A stretch of DNA of 64,000 bases from Agapanthus africanus (GCA_030015575.1 CM057338.1:134255546-134319545); one strand, 5' to 3'; shown: positions 1 through 12,059, numbered from the stretch's first letter. Numbers and translations are program-made. The notes: a model not told the origin generated them from the sequence alone.

Positions 1-115
1 GTATTATTGTTTCAATACGCTTAGTATATTTATTTAGGGAATGATCTTTTATGGATAAATATGCCGCGGGTTTACCACGTCATCATTTCCGTCTACTGGG
101 AAGCGGGGTGTGACA
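1..115 (+). mobile_element. 3' end of a chromovirus-type LTR
   Basis: The stretch ends in GAAGCGGGGTGTGACA, the same kind of terminus seen at 18323, 21209, 50929, 51984 and 63469. It is closest to the terminus at 63469: both share the CCACGT and CGTCTACTG blocks ahead of the GAAGC..GTGACA end. Only the last ~115 bp is inside the window, so a solo LTR and a full element cannot be told apart. The bases after it (GGTCC) would be the target-site copy. Confidence 0.6.
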
Positions 116-957
116 GGTCCAGAAAGCATTGATCGTGATATTCAAAGCAGAGGTCCTCCAACTGAGCTCAGGAAGTATTCCATCGCTCCCCCTACTGATG
201 CCCGTGGACCCGAGCAGCTATGGTTCTACCACGCACTTCCTCCGTCACGCATGAAGCTATGATCAGCCTCTGGTGGAAAGCTCGGCGAAGGATATCTATC
301 GAATGGTCCCGCCTGCCTTCGAGATCAGGCCCAACTCATGGGTCGAATGCATTTTGTCAGTAGACTCCTCCAGCGTCTGCTGGGACAAGTCCCGAAAAGG
401 CCCGAAGAGGACTTCCAAATCATGTAGATAAGCACCTGCAGAAGGGAGGATCGGCACGGGAGCAAACGCCCACTATGCTCTCTAGGCGACCTATCATGGT
501 CTCGTATATCGCCTCGGAACCGTCAAAACCGTAATGACAGACACTGTTGCGTGTCATGATATCTCGGATATTGTATGTATCACCAGCCATCAGGAAAGTG
601 CGGACTGCAGAAAACGGTCAAATACTTCATGGTGCCTAAGAAAGAGCCAAACATCCATAATTTATAGCCTCAACAGAAATCCCCCATCGATCGAGATCTT
701 CTCACGCCACAAAACGAATCACGAGATATCGCATCTTCCCAATAAGGCACCGCCAAGTGGCGTCTGGTCACTGGCTCCCTCTCTTTTGCGCGGATCAAGA
801 AAGATTGACCGACATCTTCAAAAGATCCACGCGTATCTCAAGATGCCTTCCATGCACCGCGTAGCACCGAGAATCAAGGAAGCACGAAATACTAGAGTCA
901 TGACAGTCTAAGCATCCGTTAACCAGTCCACACGAATGGATTCCTATCCCTAAGCCC
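116..957. other. Unassigned stretch between LTR end and Tat array
   Basis: No LTR, inverted repeat or recognised protein domain was found. An ORF of 125 codons lies on the plus strand (534-911) with no recognisable domain. A minus-strand reading at 420-590 (56 codons, starting MAGDTYNIRDIMTRNS) looks more protein-like, but I do not recognise it and it is bounded by stops. The segment abuts the tandem array of Tat copy A, so it may be degraded internal sequence of that element. Confidence 0.4.
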
Positions 958-1500
958 TCACCATAAGGCGGCCAAGCAGCTTCTTGCTCAGTTCATCCGC
1001 AGCGGGTAGCTTCCTGCCGAGCAACGCCGTGGATCCAAAACCCTCATCATGAGGCGGCCAAGCGGGTTCCTGCTCGGCCCATCCGCAGTGGGTAGCTTCC
1101 TACCCAACAACGCTATGGATCTAAAACCCTTATCATGAAGCGGCCAAGCGGCTTCCTGCTTGGCCCATCTGCAGCGGGTAGATTCCTACCCAACAACGTC
1201 GTGGATCCAAAGCCCTCATCATGAGGTAGCCAAGCAGCTTCCTGCTCGGCCCATCTGCGGCGGGTAGCTTCCTGCCCAACAACGCCATGGATCTAAAGCC
1301 CTCATCATGATGTGGCCAAGCAGCTTCCTGCACGGCCCATCCGCAGCGGGTAGCTTACCTCCCAACAACACTGTAGATCCAAAGCCCTCATCATAAGGCG
1401 GCAAAGCAGCTTCCAGCTCGGCCCTTCTGCAGCGGTTGGCTTCCTGCCCGACAACGCTGTGGATCTAAAGCCCACATCGTGAGGCCGACGGGCGGCTTCC
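958..1500 (+). repeat. 87-bp tandem repeat, about 7 units, Tat copy A
   Basis: Units begin near 958, 1043, 1130, 1217, 1303, 1390 and 1475, each with a variant of CATCATGAGGCGGCCAAGC followed by two GGTAGCTTCCTG-type blocks. The overlapping ORFs on the minus strand are repeats of one another and are products of the array, not genes. The same repeat family occupies 12060-13215 in copy B. Confidence 0.9.
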
Positions 1501-1679
1501 TGCTCGACCTTAACAGCTGAACCTGAGGCCACATGTTAAAGTCGGTAGGCCGACCATACCCGGGAATGAAGTAGATACGCTCACCCAAGAAGATAAAGCT
1601 CGGATTCGGTCGATAACCGGCGTAACTCCAACCCCACTCGGATCCGAGGGAGCGACCGCGCAAAGCTCTACTAAGGCCT

Positions 1680-1835
1680 ATTTCTACTCGGTATCCATGT
1701 TTTGTGTTCGCTCAGTCTATGTCGCTTCAACTCTGGGATGAGGAGGGACACCGGTCTATTTCTACTTAGTATCCGTGTTTGGTGTTCGTTCGGTCTACGT
1801 CACCTCGATTTCGGAATGAAGAGGGACACCGGTCT
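1680..1835 (+). repeat. ~78-bp tandem duplication in Tat copy A
   Basis: Two units share TATTTCTACT(C/T)(G/A)GTATCC, a TTCG..CGGTCTACGTC-type block and GGGACACCGGTCTAT. It sits between the 87-bp array and the antisense gene, the same position as the ~80-bp repeats at 13230-13545 in copy B. Confidence 0.75.
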
Positions 1836-2052
1836 ATCCATACTTATGAAATGAATAAGGATGAAAATATTACATCCAATGCACATTTTGGACGAGCTAA
1901 AAACACTTTATTGACATTCCAAATTATGTACAAGATATTATAAGCTCCCCAGCTTTACAAAATGCCCAAAATCCTACAATAATAAAAGAAGAAAAGGTGG
2001 GATAGAGAGCAGGAAGGACAGCGGCTTCAAACCGCCTTCTCAGCCAGGGCTT

Positions 2053-4164
2053 CTACGCCGTCCGCCTGCTCGGCCAATCCCCCAGGGGACTCGACCGCAA
2101 CCGCCTGCTAGGCGCCTCCGACCGCAGCCTCACCTCCACTCGCCGGCTCGGCACTACTGCCGGGAGTCCTTCCTCCGCAAGGGGATAACTTGCTCGAAGC
2201 TCCCGGTCGTCGAAATCGAGCATTGCTTCCTTAACGGCGTCGAGGGCATTGTGCCGCCCGACGGCAGCGGAATCGGTAAGGTCGACATAAAATTGGTCGG
2301 GCGCCTTGTACTCTTCCATGGCCTTTTCCTTTTTACCATCGGCCCACTTCATCCCCTCGTCGTCCGCCCAAGCATCTCTCTTAAACGAGTCCCTCTGCCA
2401 CTTCATAGGGTCATAGATCTCATTAACCTCATCGACCCAGGCCTGAACAGCCCGGTTAGACTCGGTCAGGGTTTGGTGAGATTCTTTTAACCTCGCGACA
2501 GTCAGGCCCTCCGCAACTAGCCTTGAGTCTAAGGAGGCCGCATTGTCCTCCACCTCTTTCAGTTTGGCGAGAATCTCTTCCTCGTGTGAGGATGACTCTC
2601 CGGCCTTTTTCATCGCCGGGACCACCACCTCAGCCTCCATGATGGCAAAGAGGGCACAATGCTAAAGGACATGCACAAAAACATGAACAGTTTTCGTCAG
2701 AAACTAAACAAAGAAAAAAGTACTTGGAATTATTTTTAGAAGATTACTAACCTGGACTGCCTCCTTAGCTATTGCCACAACTTGGACCTTCATGGTGCTT
2801 CGGAGAATTTTGGCTCCCGCCGCTTTCTCCATGTCTGCCAGCAAGTTGTCGGCCACAGAGAGCCCCGATGACACCTCAATGTAGAAGTCGCCCTCCTGCA
2901 CTTGTATCTCGGCCGAGAGTGGCCGGGAAACCACTTTCTTGAGTGTCTTGGCTGAAGACTTAGCGGAGGGCGGTGTCTCCATCCTGGCCCGGGGAACCAG
3001 ATCCCAGGTATGCTTCTGCCCTCCACTCCGGCATTCCTCCGAGATGGGAGGAGCAACAGCTACCTTAGCGAGAGGAGCTTGCCAGGGACCATGCCAAGTG
3101 CGGGCTTGGACGAACTAGCGCCACTGCCCTTCCTCCCCTGCATCTCGGTGGCCATGATTTTCGATCGATCCATTGCTCTGCGGAAGAAAACGAAAGAAAA
3201 GGTCAGCAGCAGGAATGAAAAAATTATGCTGAGTTTAAATTAATCGGCGAAGTCCTAACTTACCCCTGAAGCGCTCGGGACTGAGACCCGCCCAACTCAA
3301 GGCCAGCTCAGAAAGCAGAATATCGGCCCGCTGGATCGACTCCCACTGCGACACTATCCTCGCCTCTAGGGCGTTTGACTGCTTGACCCTTGAGCAATCC
3401 ACCCTATGCCATATGGTGGGCAATGGCCAATCATCTCCCTCCGGAGGACCGATGAAAACAAACTTCTCGTTCTACTCGTGGATGGAAGAAGGGATGACAC
3501 TACCCCTGACTCGGCCATCCAACCCTTATGTTTTTTAAAAGAAAGGTAAACCCAGCTCGGCTTGTCCTCTCGAGTGCCAAGGTGATTTTTGTAGCAACGG
3601 AAGGAAAGGAGGCTTAAGTCAAAGGGAATCAATTCAATTTTCAACTGGACCAGGAACCCGAGGAGAGAATTCTCCATGAGTTCGGAGCTAGCTTGCCCGG
3701 GGCAAGCCGGAAGCAATGAAGAACAGCGCAAACCTTGAATGCGAAGGGTAGACACATTCCCGCTTGGAACGCTTCCAGGTATAGAGCGATCTTATTTCCC
3801 TGTACCTGGTCTACCCGTTCACCCTCCCTGGCCGGACGAAGTGAATAGCTAGGAGGATATAGAAACGAGCCCAGATATCAGAAAGCTCGTCCAATCGATT
3901 CAACATTGAAGGTGCATCGCGGGTATTTTTGATGAGCACCTTAGGGGCCCTTTTTACCACGTGACAAAGAAGAACAAGGGCGTTGCTACTCCTTGGGGCG
4001 AGCCTGACGCAGAAGAAGAAGTCGAAGAAGAAGAGGGACTTCCTCAGCTATCGGAAACCGAGGAAGAAGAAAATGACTCGTTGGACTCGGCTTCAGAAGC
4101 TGAAATCTCATTGCCCGACTCAATCCTAACTACATCAACGGAAACTTCAGAAGAAGATATCTAA
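2053..4164 (-). pseudogene. Spliced antisense gene of Tat element, copy A (decayed)
   Basis: The gene runs against its element. Exon 1 (about 4164-3264) encodes a Ser/Glu-rich start and then a domain resembling the putative gypsy-type transposon domain (PF04195 type) common in plant proteins; it has several stops. Splice sites can be read: donor at 3263 (GTAAGT), acceptor before 3177, where the next exon begins near ATGGATCGATCG. Another donor is at 2751 (CAG/GTTAGT) and the acceptor precedes 2661. The last exon (2661-2053, 195 residues from its Met) is rich in Glu, Lys and Ala and predicted coiled coil. The intron positions match copy B exactly. Function is unknown; antisense ORFs of this kind are known in Tat-group elements. 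Stops and frameshifts make this copy non-functional. Confidence 0.7.
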
Positions 4165-4746
4165 CCTGATTCAAGAAAAGATTGGCTGAAAATAGATTTT
4201 GGCTGAAGATCCGACCTAAGTAATGGAGCGCCGTGCAATCTTCAGACAAGGGAGGCAACTAAAGCAAAAGTGTTTTCTAAGGAAAGATTTCTCATATTTA
4301 TACACCTAGCAAAAGCCATTCGACGGTCCAAATCCGCTCCCACCAATACGAAGCATCGCACCCCACGGCCCTGATGACGCCACGTGGCAACCGACCATTG
4401 GACGTCTCCCCCTCACACAGATCTGACTGGCGACGTCTCGCAGTCTGCCACCCAATGGTGGCCATGTAGCACGAATACCAACTGCCTGAGTGAGCGAAGC
4501 AACGTCTCCTTTATGGCGCAATCATTTCGCTGATCCGCTGACGTCATCAATGATACGTACGAAAACCTAGACGTACCATAAATCGCCGTGTGGATCTGAC
4601 GATCAAAGAGACACGACCGCCAAATGCCACATCGTTTCCAGTCAATCCACCACGAAGATTCCTCGGCACCAAGCCGAACGAAGAAAATCGAGTAGACCAC
4701 TCTCGACCCGACCTATAAATAGATTGGAACAAGAGTGGGGAGCTAA

Positions 4747-5590
4747 TGATGATGCCCATAAATGGGAATTCCCCATATCACGATACGTAGCGGATGACAT
4801 GTCATCCGTTTAAGCCCGCTAGATTTCTGTGGGCTACGGAGCCGGAAAATGTACGATGCACGGGGACATTCCTCCACACCTCATCTCCGAGATTGCATCA
4901 GACCTTTTGGAGACCTCCCCGGAGTACCTGTCCTATTCGCCTAGCAACCTGCCAACGGCTCACCTCTGAGCAATTCTGCAGCCGAGCACCCACAGCCTCC
5001 TTGGTCGTCTCCGAGCTGTTACAGAGCTGAGCTTTCTCGGCCTCCTCGCTCGCCTTGAAGCTATTCACCGATCTGAGCTTCCTCGGCTTTCCTGTTCAAC
5101 CGAGAGTACGGAGCCCAAGCGCCCCCGTAATGGTTCCGTGTATTTCGCCACGACGAGATCTTCTTCGCTCCACGTTTCGTATCCCACGCTAGCGTTTCTC
5201 GCCATTAAATTACGTATCTTGCTTTCAATGGACGTATTCCGCCATCAACGCGAACGTGATGTAGGGGCATAATGGACGGCGAGAATCTCGCATCGGCTCG
5301 CCCCATGCTACCGCTATATAAACCCTTTTTTCAGACGACTCAGGTAACTCGAACTCAATCCAATACGCTGCTACTCTACCTCAATATTTCTCAGTACTTA
5401 ATTGATCGTCAGAGGGTCTTACGGTGATTTCCCACCCCGGACTTCCCTTGCTGGTAGTTCGGTGTCCACGACAACCAACAACCCATTGAGACTCAAACGC
5501 TCAACTCTCAACTCAAATCTCAACTGTTCAGTCTCGCTGGCAGCAAAATCGACGGAGGACAATATCTGAGAGAGATTACGATCTTCATCT
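4747..5590 (+). repeat. 3' LTR of Tat copy A
   Basis: It starts TGATGATGCCC right after the polypurine tract and CTAA, and aligns with the LTRs of copy B at 9304 and 30418. Shared blocks include the CGTCCTCC-flanked CCGAGCTTCCTCGG hairpin motif, a run of AGCGCCC, and a CTATATAAACCC TATA element at ~5315 that would start transcription. The final CA is altered (TTCATCTG). The short ORF at 4794-5030 is LTR sequence, not a gene. Confidence 0.8.
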
Positions 5591-5606
5591 GGAACGGAAC
5601 AATATA

Positions 5607-6509
5607 CAACGGTGGATAAATTTATTTATCCAACAAATTTGAACGTTCATAATATATAAAAAAGAAAACCGTCCCAATAGTTTCGGCGGTTTAGGATTTT
5701 AAGATCGAAATTGGGCGATTTTCGCTATGATTATTCTTGCTAGGTATTCTCTTGATTTTTTGATGGATTTCATAAAGTAAATTAATTACTTTATGTAGTA
5801 TAGGGTTTATAATTTTTTGGGTGATTTTTGTTAGGGCTTTTTGATGTAAATTAAGGCTTTTTTGCTGTGATTTGAATTGGTTCTGATTTGTTATATAATT
5901 TTTTATCCAATGTTGATATTAATCGCTACTTAAACTAGCGGTTAATATCAACGAAAAAAAGAATCCAACAAATCAGAAAATTAACGGTTAAAATAAAAAA
6001 TAATCCAACAAATAAGAACCCTTACTTTAAGTAGTGTTAACATTGGATGAAAGAAGAAGAAGAAAGGATAGTGGTGGAAACAGACGAAGAAACAATAGAA
6101 ATCATTGATTTATATTATAAAATCGATCCAAGAAACATAAAAATATCCAGCAACAATCGCAATTGAAATCACAGAAAAAATCCTCCAAAAATAACAAACC
6201 CTATACTAATTAAAGTAATTAATATACTTTATGAAATTGATCTATGAAGCAAGAGAATACCTAGTAAGAATTGCAGTTCAAATCATAGCAAAAATCTCCC
6301 AATTTCGACATCAAACCCTAAATCGCTGAAACTGTTACGACGGTTTCCTCCTTTATATAACATGAACCGCTATTTTAAGCAGCGGTTAAATATGTTAACC
6401 TATCTTTTAAGTAGCGGTTAAATTTTAACCGTTTATTTTAACCTCTACTTAAGTAGCGGTTAAAATAAACGGTTAAGATTTGTTGGAAAAATTAATTTAT
6501 CCAACGTTG
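5607..6509. mobile_element. 0.9-kb foldback (long terminal inverted repeat) element
   Basis: The two ends are inverted copies: the left begins CAACGGTGGATAAATT and the right ends with the complement of CAACGTTGGATAAATT. Homology continues inward through a shared TAGGTATTCTCTTG block and CTTTATG(T/A)AGTATAGGGTTT block for more than 200 bp per arm. TA flanks both sides (5605-5606, 6510-6511). No transposase is encoded, so this is a non-autonomous DNA element or foldback. The right arm has several extra copies of AACCGCTACTTAAGTAGCGGTTAA-type palindromes. Superfamily is not clear. Confidence 0.75.
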
Positions 6510-6511
6510 TA

Positions 6512-8690
6512 CCTGAGACCAGACTCCTATTTTTCAGTGCTTTACAACTGACTCTGGAATAGCAGATGGGTTTTCGTTCTATACACAAACTCGTCCACTC
6601 TAATTGCTTTTAAAGCAAGCATCAACACCCACTGAATACGGCCAAGTATCTGGTTTGGTAGCTAATGGTTTTAATCTATTACCGAAATAAATTTTAAAGA
6701 TGAATCTAATTGTATATAAGAACATCAACCGTATAACAAATATCAACCGCTATTGTGGCGGCCATCCTATATTGGTTTACATACATTGCCCAAAGGCATG
6801 ACGAAATGGACAGCACATATCATGAATATACGTCTGCCAATCGGCCGAATGTTCATTCTCATATAAAGACATCGTTTAGAGGCTAAATCAGACATTTAAC
6901 ATCCAAACGAGAGGTCACAATAGAAGGCTGTAATCTGACAGGGTTAGCCGGGGCTTGTTTTTTAATCCTTTACGGATTTGAATTGTACAAAGGATTGACT
7001 TATACATATTCGCACAGGACAAGCCACACATGAACGCTCAAAACATTAACCTGCTTCTCACCTCAAGCCAAACCGTGAAAGTAGGATTTGCATAATACAT
7101 CCAAAATCGACCTTGGAAAGAACTTGGACATCAACGTGGGCCGTAGACAAATTCCAAGTGGCGTTGGATTTGCACTCTTGTCCGATTGTTACATCACTCA
7201 TGGTTGACACCATCAAATGGCAGTAATTACCCAACGCCGAGGACTTGCACTGTACTCCGGCCAGGCCTCCAACAACGCGGTCTTCTATTCCGCCCCTAAG
7301 ATTGATTAAAGCATAGGATATGATAAATATTTGATTGATCATGGAGTAGTTCCTAGTTCTTCAACCACTATTCCATCTATAAGCATTCTTGACACAAATA
7401 ACAAATTCCCACGTCCTTCTTCTAATATGCCCACGTCGAAGTTTCGCTCGCACGACTCAACCCACGTTCTTATGCACGATCTCTACCACTTCTTAATCAG
7501 TCGAAGGATAATTTCGGCCTATGATTCTATCATTCGGTCATACAACCAACGGAAGCATAAGAGATGTATCGGCCATTATTACCATAGCCGAGTTTTGGTG
7601 CAAATAGTAATTTACAGATAAGAAAATACAGTATATTTACATGAAACTGAAGTAGTTTAATTTATCTCATGATATAAAACGTAGCATTAGGCAACATTTA
7701 TTACTTAATTAGTTAACACATAGAAACATGATTGATTAATTAATTTTAGAAAAAAAACATGAAGCTTCTGTTGGAGTGGGCAATGATATGGAAACTTTAC
7801 CTTCCAATTCCTGTCATATGATTAATAATTATGTAATCTAAATTTCAATTAGCTGTAGACTAAAGTTTTGAGGGGAATAAATCATTATCTTAATTATGCA
7901 ATAAAAAACGTCGGTTGCTACAGAATGAGGTGGCTGGTCTTGGGTTTGGTGGTAGGCCCCAGCCCAGCCTCCGCCCTCCTTTTCCTGATACGAAAGCAGA
8001 ACGTACGGTTCTGATGCGTCCACAGGGCCTTTGGGAATGGTAGCACCCTGTGGGCCTTTGTTGCTGGCAAGCCCGTGAAAATTTTGGGACTTTTACGTGG
8101 GTAAAAGCATGTGCTTAAGATAACCGAAGACACGTGTGCATATATAATAATATAAAGTTGACGTAGAAACTTCCCTTCTTGGGCCTTTTTTCTTTTGGTG
8201 CTTAATCTTTGAATCCGGGATATTGTGCATAGCCTACCCGGTTAATGGTTGGCTTTAAAGTGAATACAAAATCATAGCGCTGCGACTCACGTTTTTGTAT
8301 CCATTTTAATAGTCAATCATTGATTCGACAACCTATATGAAATCTACCGGATTGGTATATAAAATATTTTTCTTTATGGGAAGTGTATTTCTTAAGTTAG
8401 TTTTGAGATTCGCATCACATGAATCTATGCGATCATAACTAGAACATGTGGATATATGTCATCTTCCCCTTCATTTTTCTAGTAAAATATCGTAAAATCT
8501 CTTCGCCTTTTCTTAATTTTCGTGATGAGTCAGATACCCCTTAACAACTCTCCCCACGGGTGACAAAATGGTGAAAGGAAAATCCAAACATATACTTAAA
8601 TCTTGAAATTAGAGAATTTATACGGGGCCTTTTTAAATTTGTTTGCCCCTATCTTATATGCTTATTGTGTCTGTTTTTGGTATTTCAAAA
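6512..8690. other. Intergenic stretch with no supported gene
   Basis: AT-rich DNA. A minus-strand reading at 7058-7342 (94 codons, several Cys) and a plus-strand ORF at 7331-7621 have no domain I recognise. No LTR ends with matching target-site copies were found here. Confidence 0.5.
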
Positions 8691-8696
8691 GAAGAG

Positions 8697-9303
8697 GTTT
8701 CAAATTAATTGAAATTCAATATACCTATTTGCAAGACACACACGAAGCAAGGAATATTCTCATAACTAAAATATAAATAAAAATCCAAAAAATTTCCTGA
8801 ATAACTGCTCAAATCATCTCAAATTCTTAAGAATTACTGCAACAAACCTTCAATAAATTTTAGTGATAAACAGAAATAAATCTTTGCTGTTATTTTACCC
8901 GTTAACAAATTCTCGAAACGAACTCCTCCGTGCCTGATGATGGAACTAACTATTTAAGCTAGAACATATATTTAAGCTCAACCGAACAATAAATAATTAC
9001 GTCATACATGCTATAGCTTGATCCGCTTACTCTATGCTTACATAGACTCGAGTCTAGCTCATATACAATGGTTGGTATTGCTAATAAAAAAAGGGATAAT
9101 AATTCAACTTAAATGTAAATCTAAGCTTCAATATGGAGACTTCATAATTGCAAAAGAAAAATACTTCACCTGCAGTATTGTAATATCTACCAAAGTCTAT
9201 CTAAGAGACAAACCTCACGGGCCCACATGTTTGGCTCTACTATCTAGATGTGCGCCCCACCATTTCGTCTCTTGTGTGTATTTGGGTAGGATTTCAAACC
9301 GTG
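8697..9303 (+). repeat. Left copy of ~0.65-kb direct repeat flanking Tat copy B
   Basis: The segment from AATTGAAATTCAATATACC to TTTCAAACCG is repeated at 31366-31976 with small differences. In the second copy the sequence continues CTAGTTAAAGGGTAACT. In the first copy that continuation is found only after the Tat 3' LTR, at 31269 (GTATTTAAAGTGTAACT). Tat copy B therefore inserted near the right end of the first copy of a tandem duplication. The small ORFs in both copies are homologous, but no protein family is recognised. Confidence 0.8.
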
Positions 9304-10167
9304 TGATGATGCTCACAAGTAGGAATTCCTTGGATTACGACACGTGGCGGATGACGTGTCCCGGAAGCTACGGAGGTAGAATAAACAAGATGCATTGAGG
9401 ACGTTCCTCGGGACTTCGTCTCCGAGGATGCATCCAACATTTCAAAGACATTCCTGAGTACCTTCTATACTCACCTAGAAAACAACCATCAGCTTACCGT
9501 CGAGCAATGCTACAACCGAGCTTCCTCGGCATCCCTGCTCGTTTCCGAGCTTCATCGTCGAGCAAAATACTACAACCGAGCTTCCTCGGCCTCCCTGCTC
9601 GTCTCCGAGCTGTTGCAAGGCTTGAGCTTTCTAGGCCTCCCTGCTCGTTTTCAAGCCTCCTGACAGGCCGAGCTTCCTCGGCTTCTCCGATCAACTGAGA
9701 ACGCAGGGCCCAAGCGCCCCCGCAACGGCTCCGCGTATCTCGCCAAGGAGAGATATCCGACGTCCCACGTTCCGCGTCCTACGCTGGCGCGTCCCCCCAT
9801 TAATGGGCATATCCCGCCATTAATGTGGGGATAACGCAGGGGCATAACTGAAGGCGAGGATCTCGTGCCGGCTCGCTCTATGCGACCACTATATAAACCC
9901 CTCTTTCAGACGACTCAGGTAACTGGAATTCATTCCAATAGGCCGCTATCCTGCTTTTATTCCCCGGTACTAACTTGATCGTCGGAGGGTCCTACGGTGG
10001 TTTCCCACCCCAGGACTTCCCTTGCAGGTAGCTTGGCCTTAGCAACTTCTAACAACCCATTAAGATCCACACGCTCAACAACTCCCAAACCAAATCTCAG
10101 CCGCTAAAAACCGCTCACTACTTGATCTACGGAGGACAACATCTGAGAGAGATCACAACCTCCATCA
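9304..10167 (+). repeat. 5' LTR of Tat copy B
   Basis: Begins TGATGATGCTC and ends CCTCCATCA, two bases before the primer binding site. A TATA element (CTATATAAACCCC) at ~9890 probably drives the element. Inside are repeated CCGAG-CTTC-CTCGG hairpin motifs at 9516, 9576 and 9668. Confidence 0.85.
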
Positions 10168-10169
10168 GT

Positions 10170-10187
10170 TGGCGCCGTCTGTGGGAA
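10170..10187 (+). other. Primer binding site of Tat copy B
   Basis: TGGCGCCGTCTGTGGGAA follows the 5' LTR after a GT spacer. TGGCGCC is the complement of a tRNA 3' end carrying CCA and is the usual primer site start of Tat and Athila elements. Which tRNA pairs was not checked. Confidence 0.8.
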
Positions 10188-10235
10188 ACTTCAGAAGCTT
10201 CTCCACCCATAAAGTTGATCTTCTGCTCTCGACCC

Positions 10236-11923
10236 GATGGCAAGCGACAACCGCGACGATCTTAATACGAGCCGCTCCATCATCAATAATAGAGGCGGGA
10301 GTGGTTCTCCTCCCGCTCCTAACATCATCGGCGCTTTATCCGCCCGAATCGACAGACTCACAGCTATGGTGGATGCGCTCGTCCGCGTTCAAACGGTGGG
10401 CCCTACCCATTAAGCCACAGTTCCCCGTCCCCGGGATAACGACATCTGCAGAATGACAGATGGGCAAGCTCAAGCCCTCGATCTCGCTCACGCTCATCTC
10501 AGCGTCACTGAGCGCCGGCGTGCCGACTCCGGCAACCATGACCCACATGCGGTGAATGATTCTATGACCCACCGGGCGCCGGACAGCTCCACACCCCGAC
10601 CTCAGAGGAGGCTATGCCGTCGCCCCGACGCCCGCCGCACGCTCTCACCCCCTGAGGAGATGTCGGTCAGTTCGCCTACTTCCAGGAATGACCGACGCCC
10701 CCACTCCCGCCGAGGCCACGCAAACGGCGAAAGTATGGATTACTCAAGAAGGGCTTCGCCCGAGGATTTAAAAGATACGATAGAGCAGAATCAAAGCCGC
10801 ACCATCGCGCAGACCTGGAGCGGAGGTAGCCACCATTCCGACTGTGCAGAAACTTCGGGGTACCACCACCGGCTTGAAGCCCTCGAAAAGAAAATCGAAG
10901 GCATACGACGAGATGGCCATATACCCGGCGAAGGGGCCCGATATTCCGCCGATTCACTTACAAAGCCCTTTACAGAAGAGCTGCTGGCCGAGCACGTCTC
11001 GTCCAGGAACAAGCCGTCCAAAGTGGCCCTCTTTGACGAGAAGTCCGACCCGAAGGACCACCTAGACGCATTTACGGCGGGCATGAGCTTCCAAGATAAC
11101 TCGGATGCTGCTCAATGCCGAGCTTTCCCCACTACCCTAATCCGGACTGGCCGAGACTGGTTCTGAGGGTTTGCACCACGCTCCATCTCGATCTTTGACG
11201 AGCTGGCTACCCAATTCCTCGGTCATTTTGTCGGAAACCGACGACAGAAAAGGACGGTTGACTACATATTCACTGTCAAGAGCGGAGACAAGGAATCCTT
11301 CAAAGGGTATGTCACTCGCTTCTACAATGCCCTCCTGGAAGTACCCGAGCACCGCGACGAAACAGTTATCACCACGCTGAGGTCGGGTCTTAGGCACAAA
11401 GAGTGCCTCCGCTCTTTTGTATTGGCGCAACCTAAGACCATGGCTGAAGTGAAGGCATGGACCGAGTGAGAAATCCAACTCGAGTCCGAGGTGAACTCCG
11501 ACAGGTCCGGAGGTGACCAAGCAGACCGGAAGAAGAGGGACAGGGAAGAGAAAAGGAAAGTCGATCGTCCTAAACCTTATTCCCCGAGGTTCCAGGAGTT
11601 GTTGGAGGAAGCTGAGGGACGAGCAAACGGCTCCGAGGCGAGCTGAGCTGTTGGAGGAAGCTAAGGGAGAGAGGTTCTTTAAGCTCCCGCCAGCTACCCA
11701 AAGGATGAGCAAACGGCTCCGAGGCCCGTATTGTGCCTATCATCAGACGCAAAGACATCCGACCGAGGATTGTAAACAGCTATGCGATTACATCGAGGAG
11801 CTGATCTACTCCGATCACTTTGCAAAATACCTGCGAAACAAACGTCGAGTAGATAAAGGGCAAGCCGGCCAACTTGAAGCCGGAGAGCAGATGATCGGGC
11901 AGATCATGGTCGTCGTCAACTGA
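10236..11923 (+). pseudogene. Gag of Tat-like retrotransposon, broken
   Basis: This is the capsid/nucleocapsid protein that packages element RNA. The likely start is the ATG at 10236, but that frame stops near 10413. Another frame carries the retrotransposon gag domain from ~10950: a PFTEE..AEHV segment, then DPKDHLDAF and CRAFPTTL, the typical Tat gag order. Stops interrupt it at 11166 and 11469. After the stops come homologous gag residues and a zinc-knuckle-like CxxHxxxxxHxTEDC near 11735-11775. The frame ends at 11923 with no protease or RT following. At least one frameshift and two stops make it non-functional. Confidence 0.8.
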
Positions 11924-12059
11924 GAAACAAGGACACCCATCGAATTTGATCATTCAACGCAAAAGAGTTTAAACTGGCTGGCGGGTAGCTTCCGGTCCTT
12001 CAAGCAAAGACCATCCCTTCACTTAAGTGAATGAAGCTCGAATGTGCCTATAGGAAACC

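Larger units (their letters stand above)
958..5590 (+). mobile_element. Tat-like LTR retrotransposon, copy A (3' part only)
   Basis: The block runs in the same order as the 3' half of copy B: an 87-bp tandem array (958-1500), shorter repeats (1680-1835), a minus-strand spliced gene (2053-4164), a GC-rich 3' untranslated part, the polypurine tract AGAGTGGGGAGC and an LTR starting TGATGATGCCC at 4747. Gag, pol and the 5' LTR are missing from this copy within the window. Tat lineage is inferred from the primer site and gag of copy B and from the antisense ORF position, which is known for Tat-group Ty3/gypsy elements. Confidence 0.75.

Noticed and set aside
1133-1663. Series of overlapping minus-strand ORFs with similar proteins
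   Set aside because: Direct translation of the 87-bp tandem array.
7058-7342. 94-codon Cys-containing minus-strand ORF
   Set aside because: No recognised family, no splice or promoter context; could not be supported as a gene.
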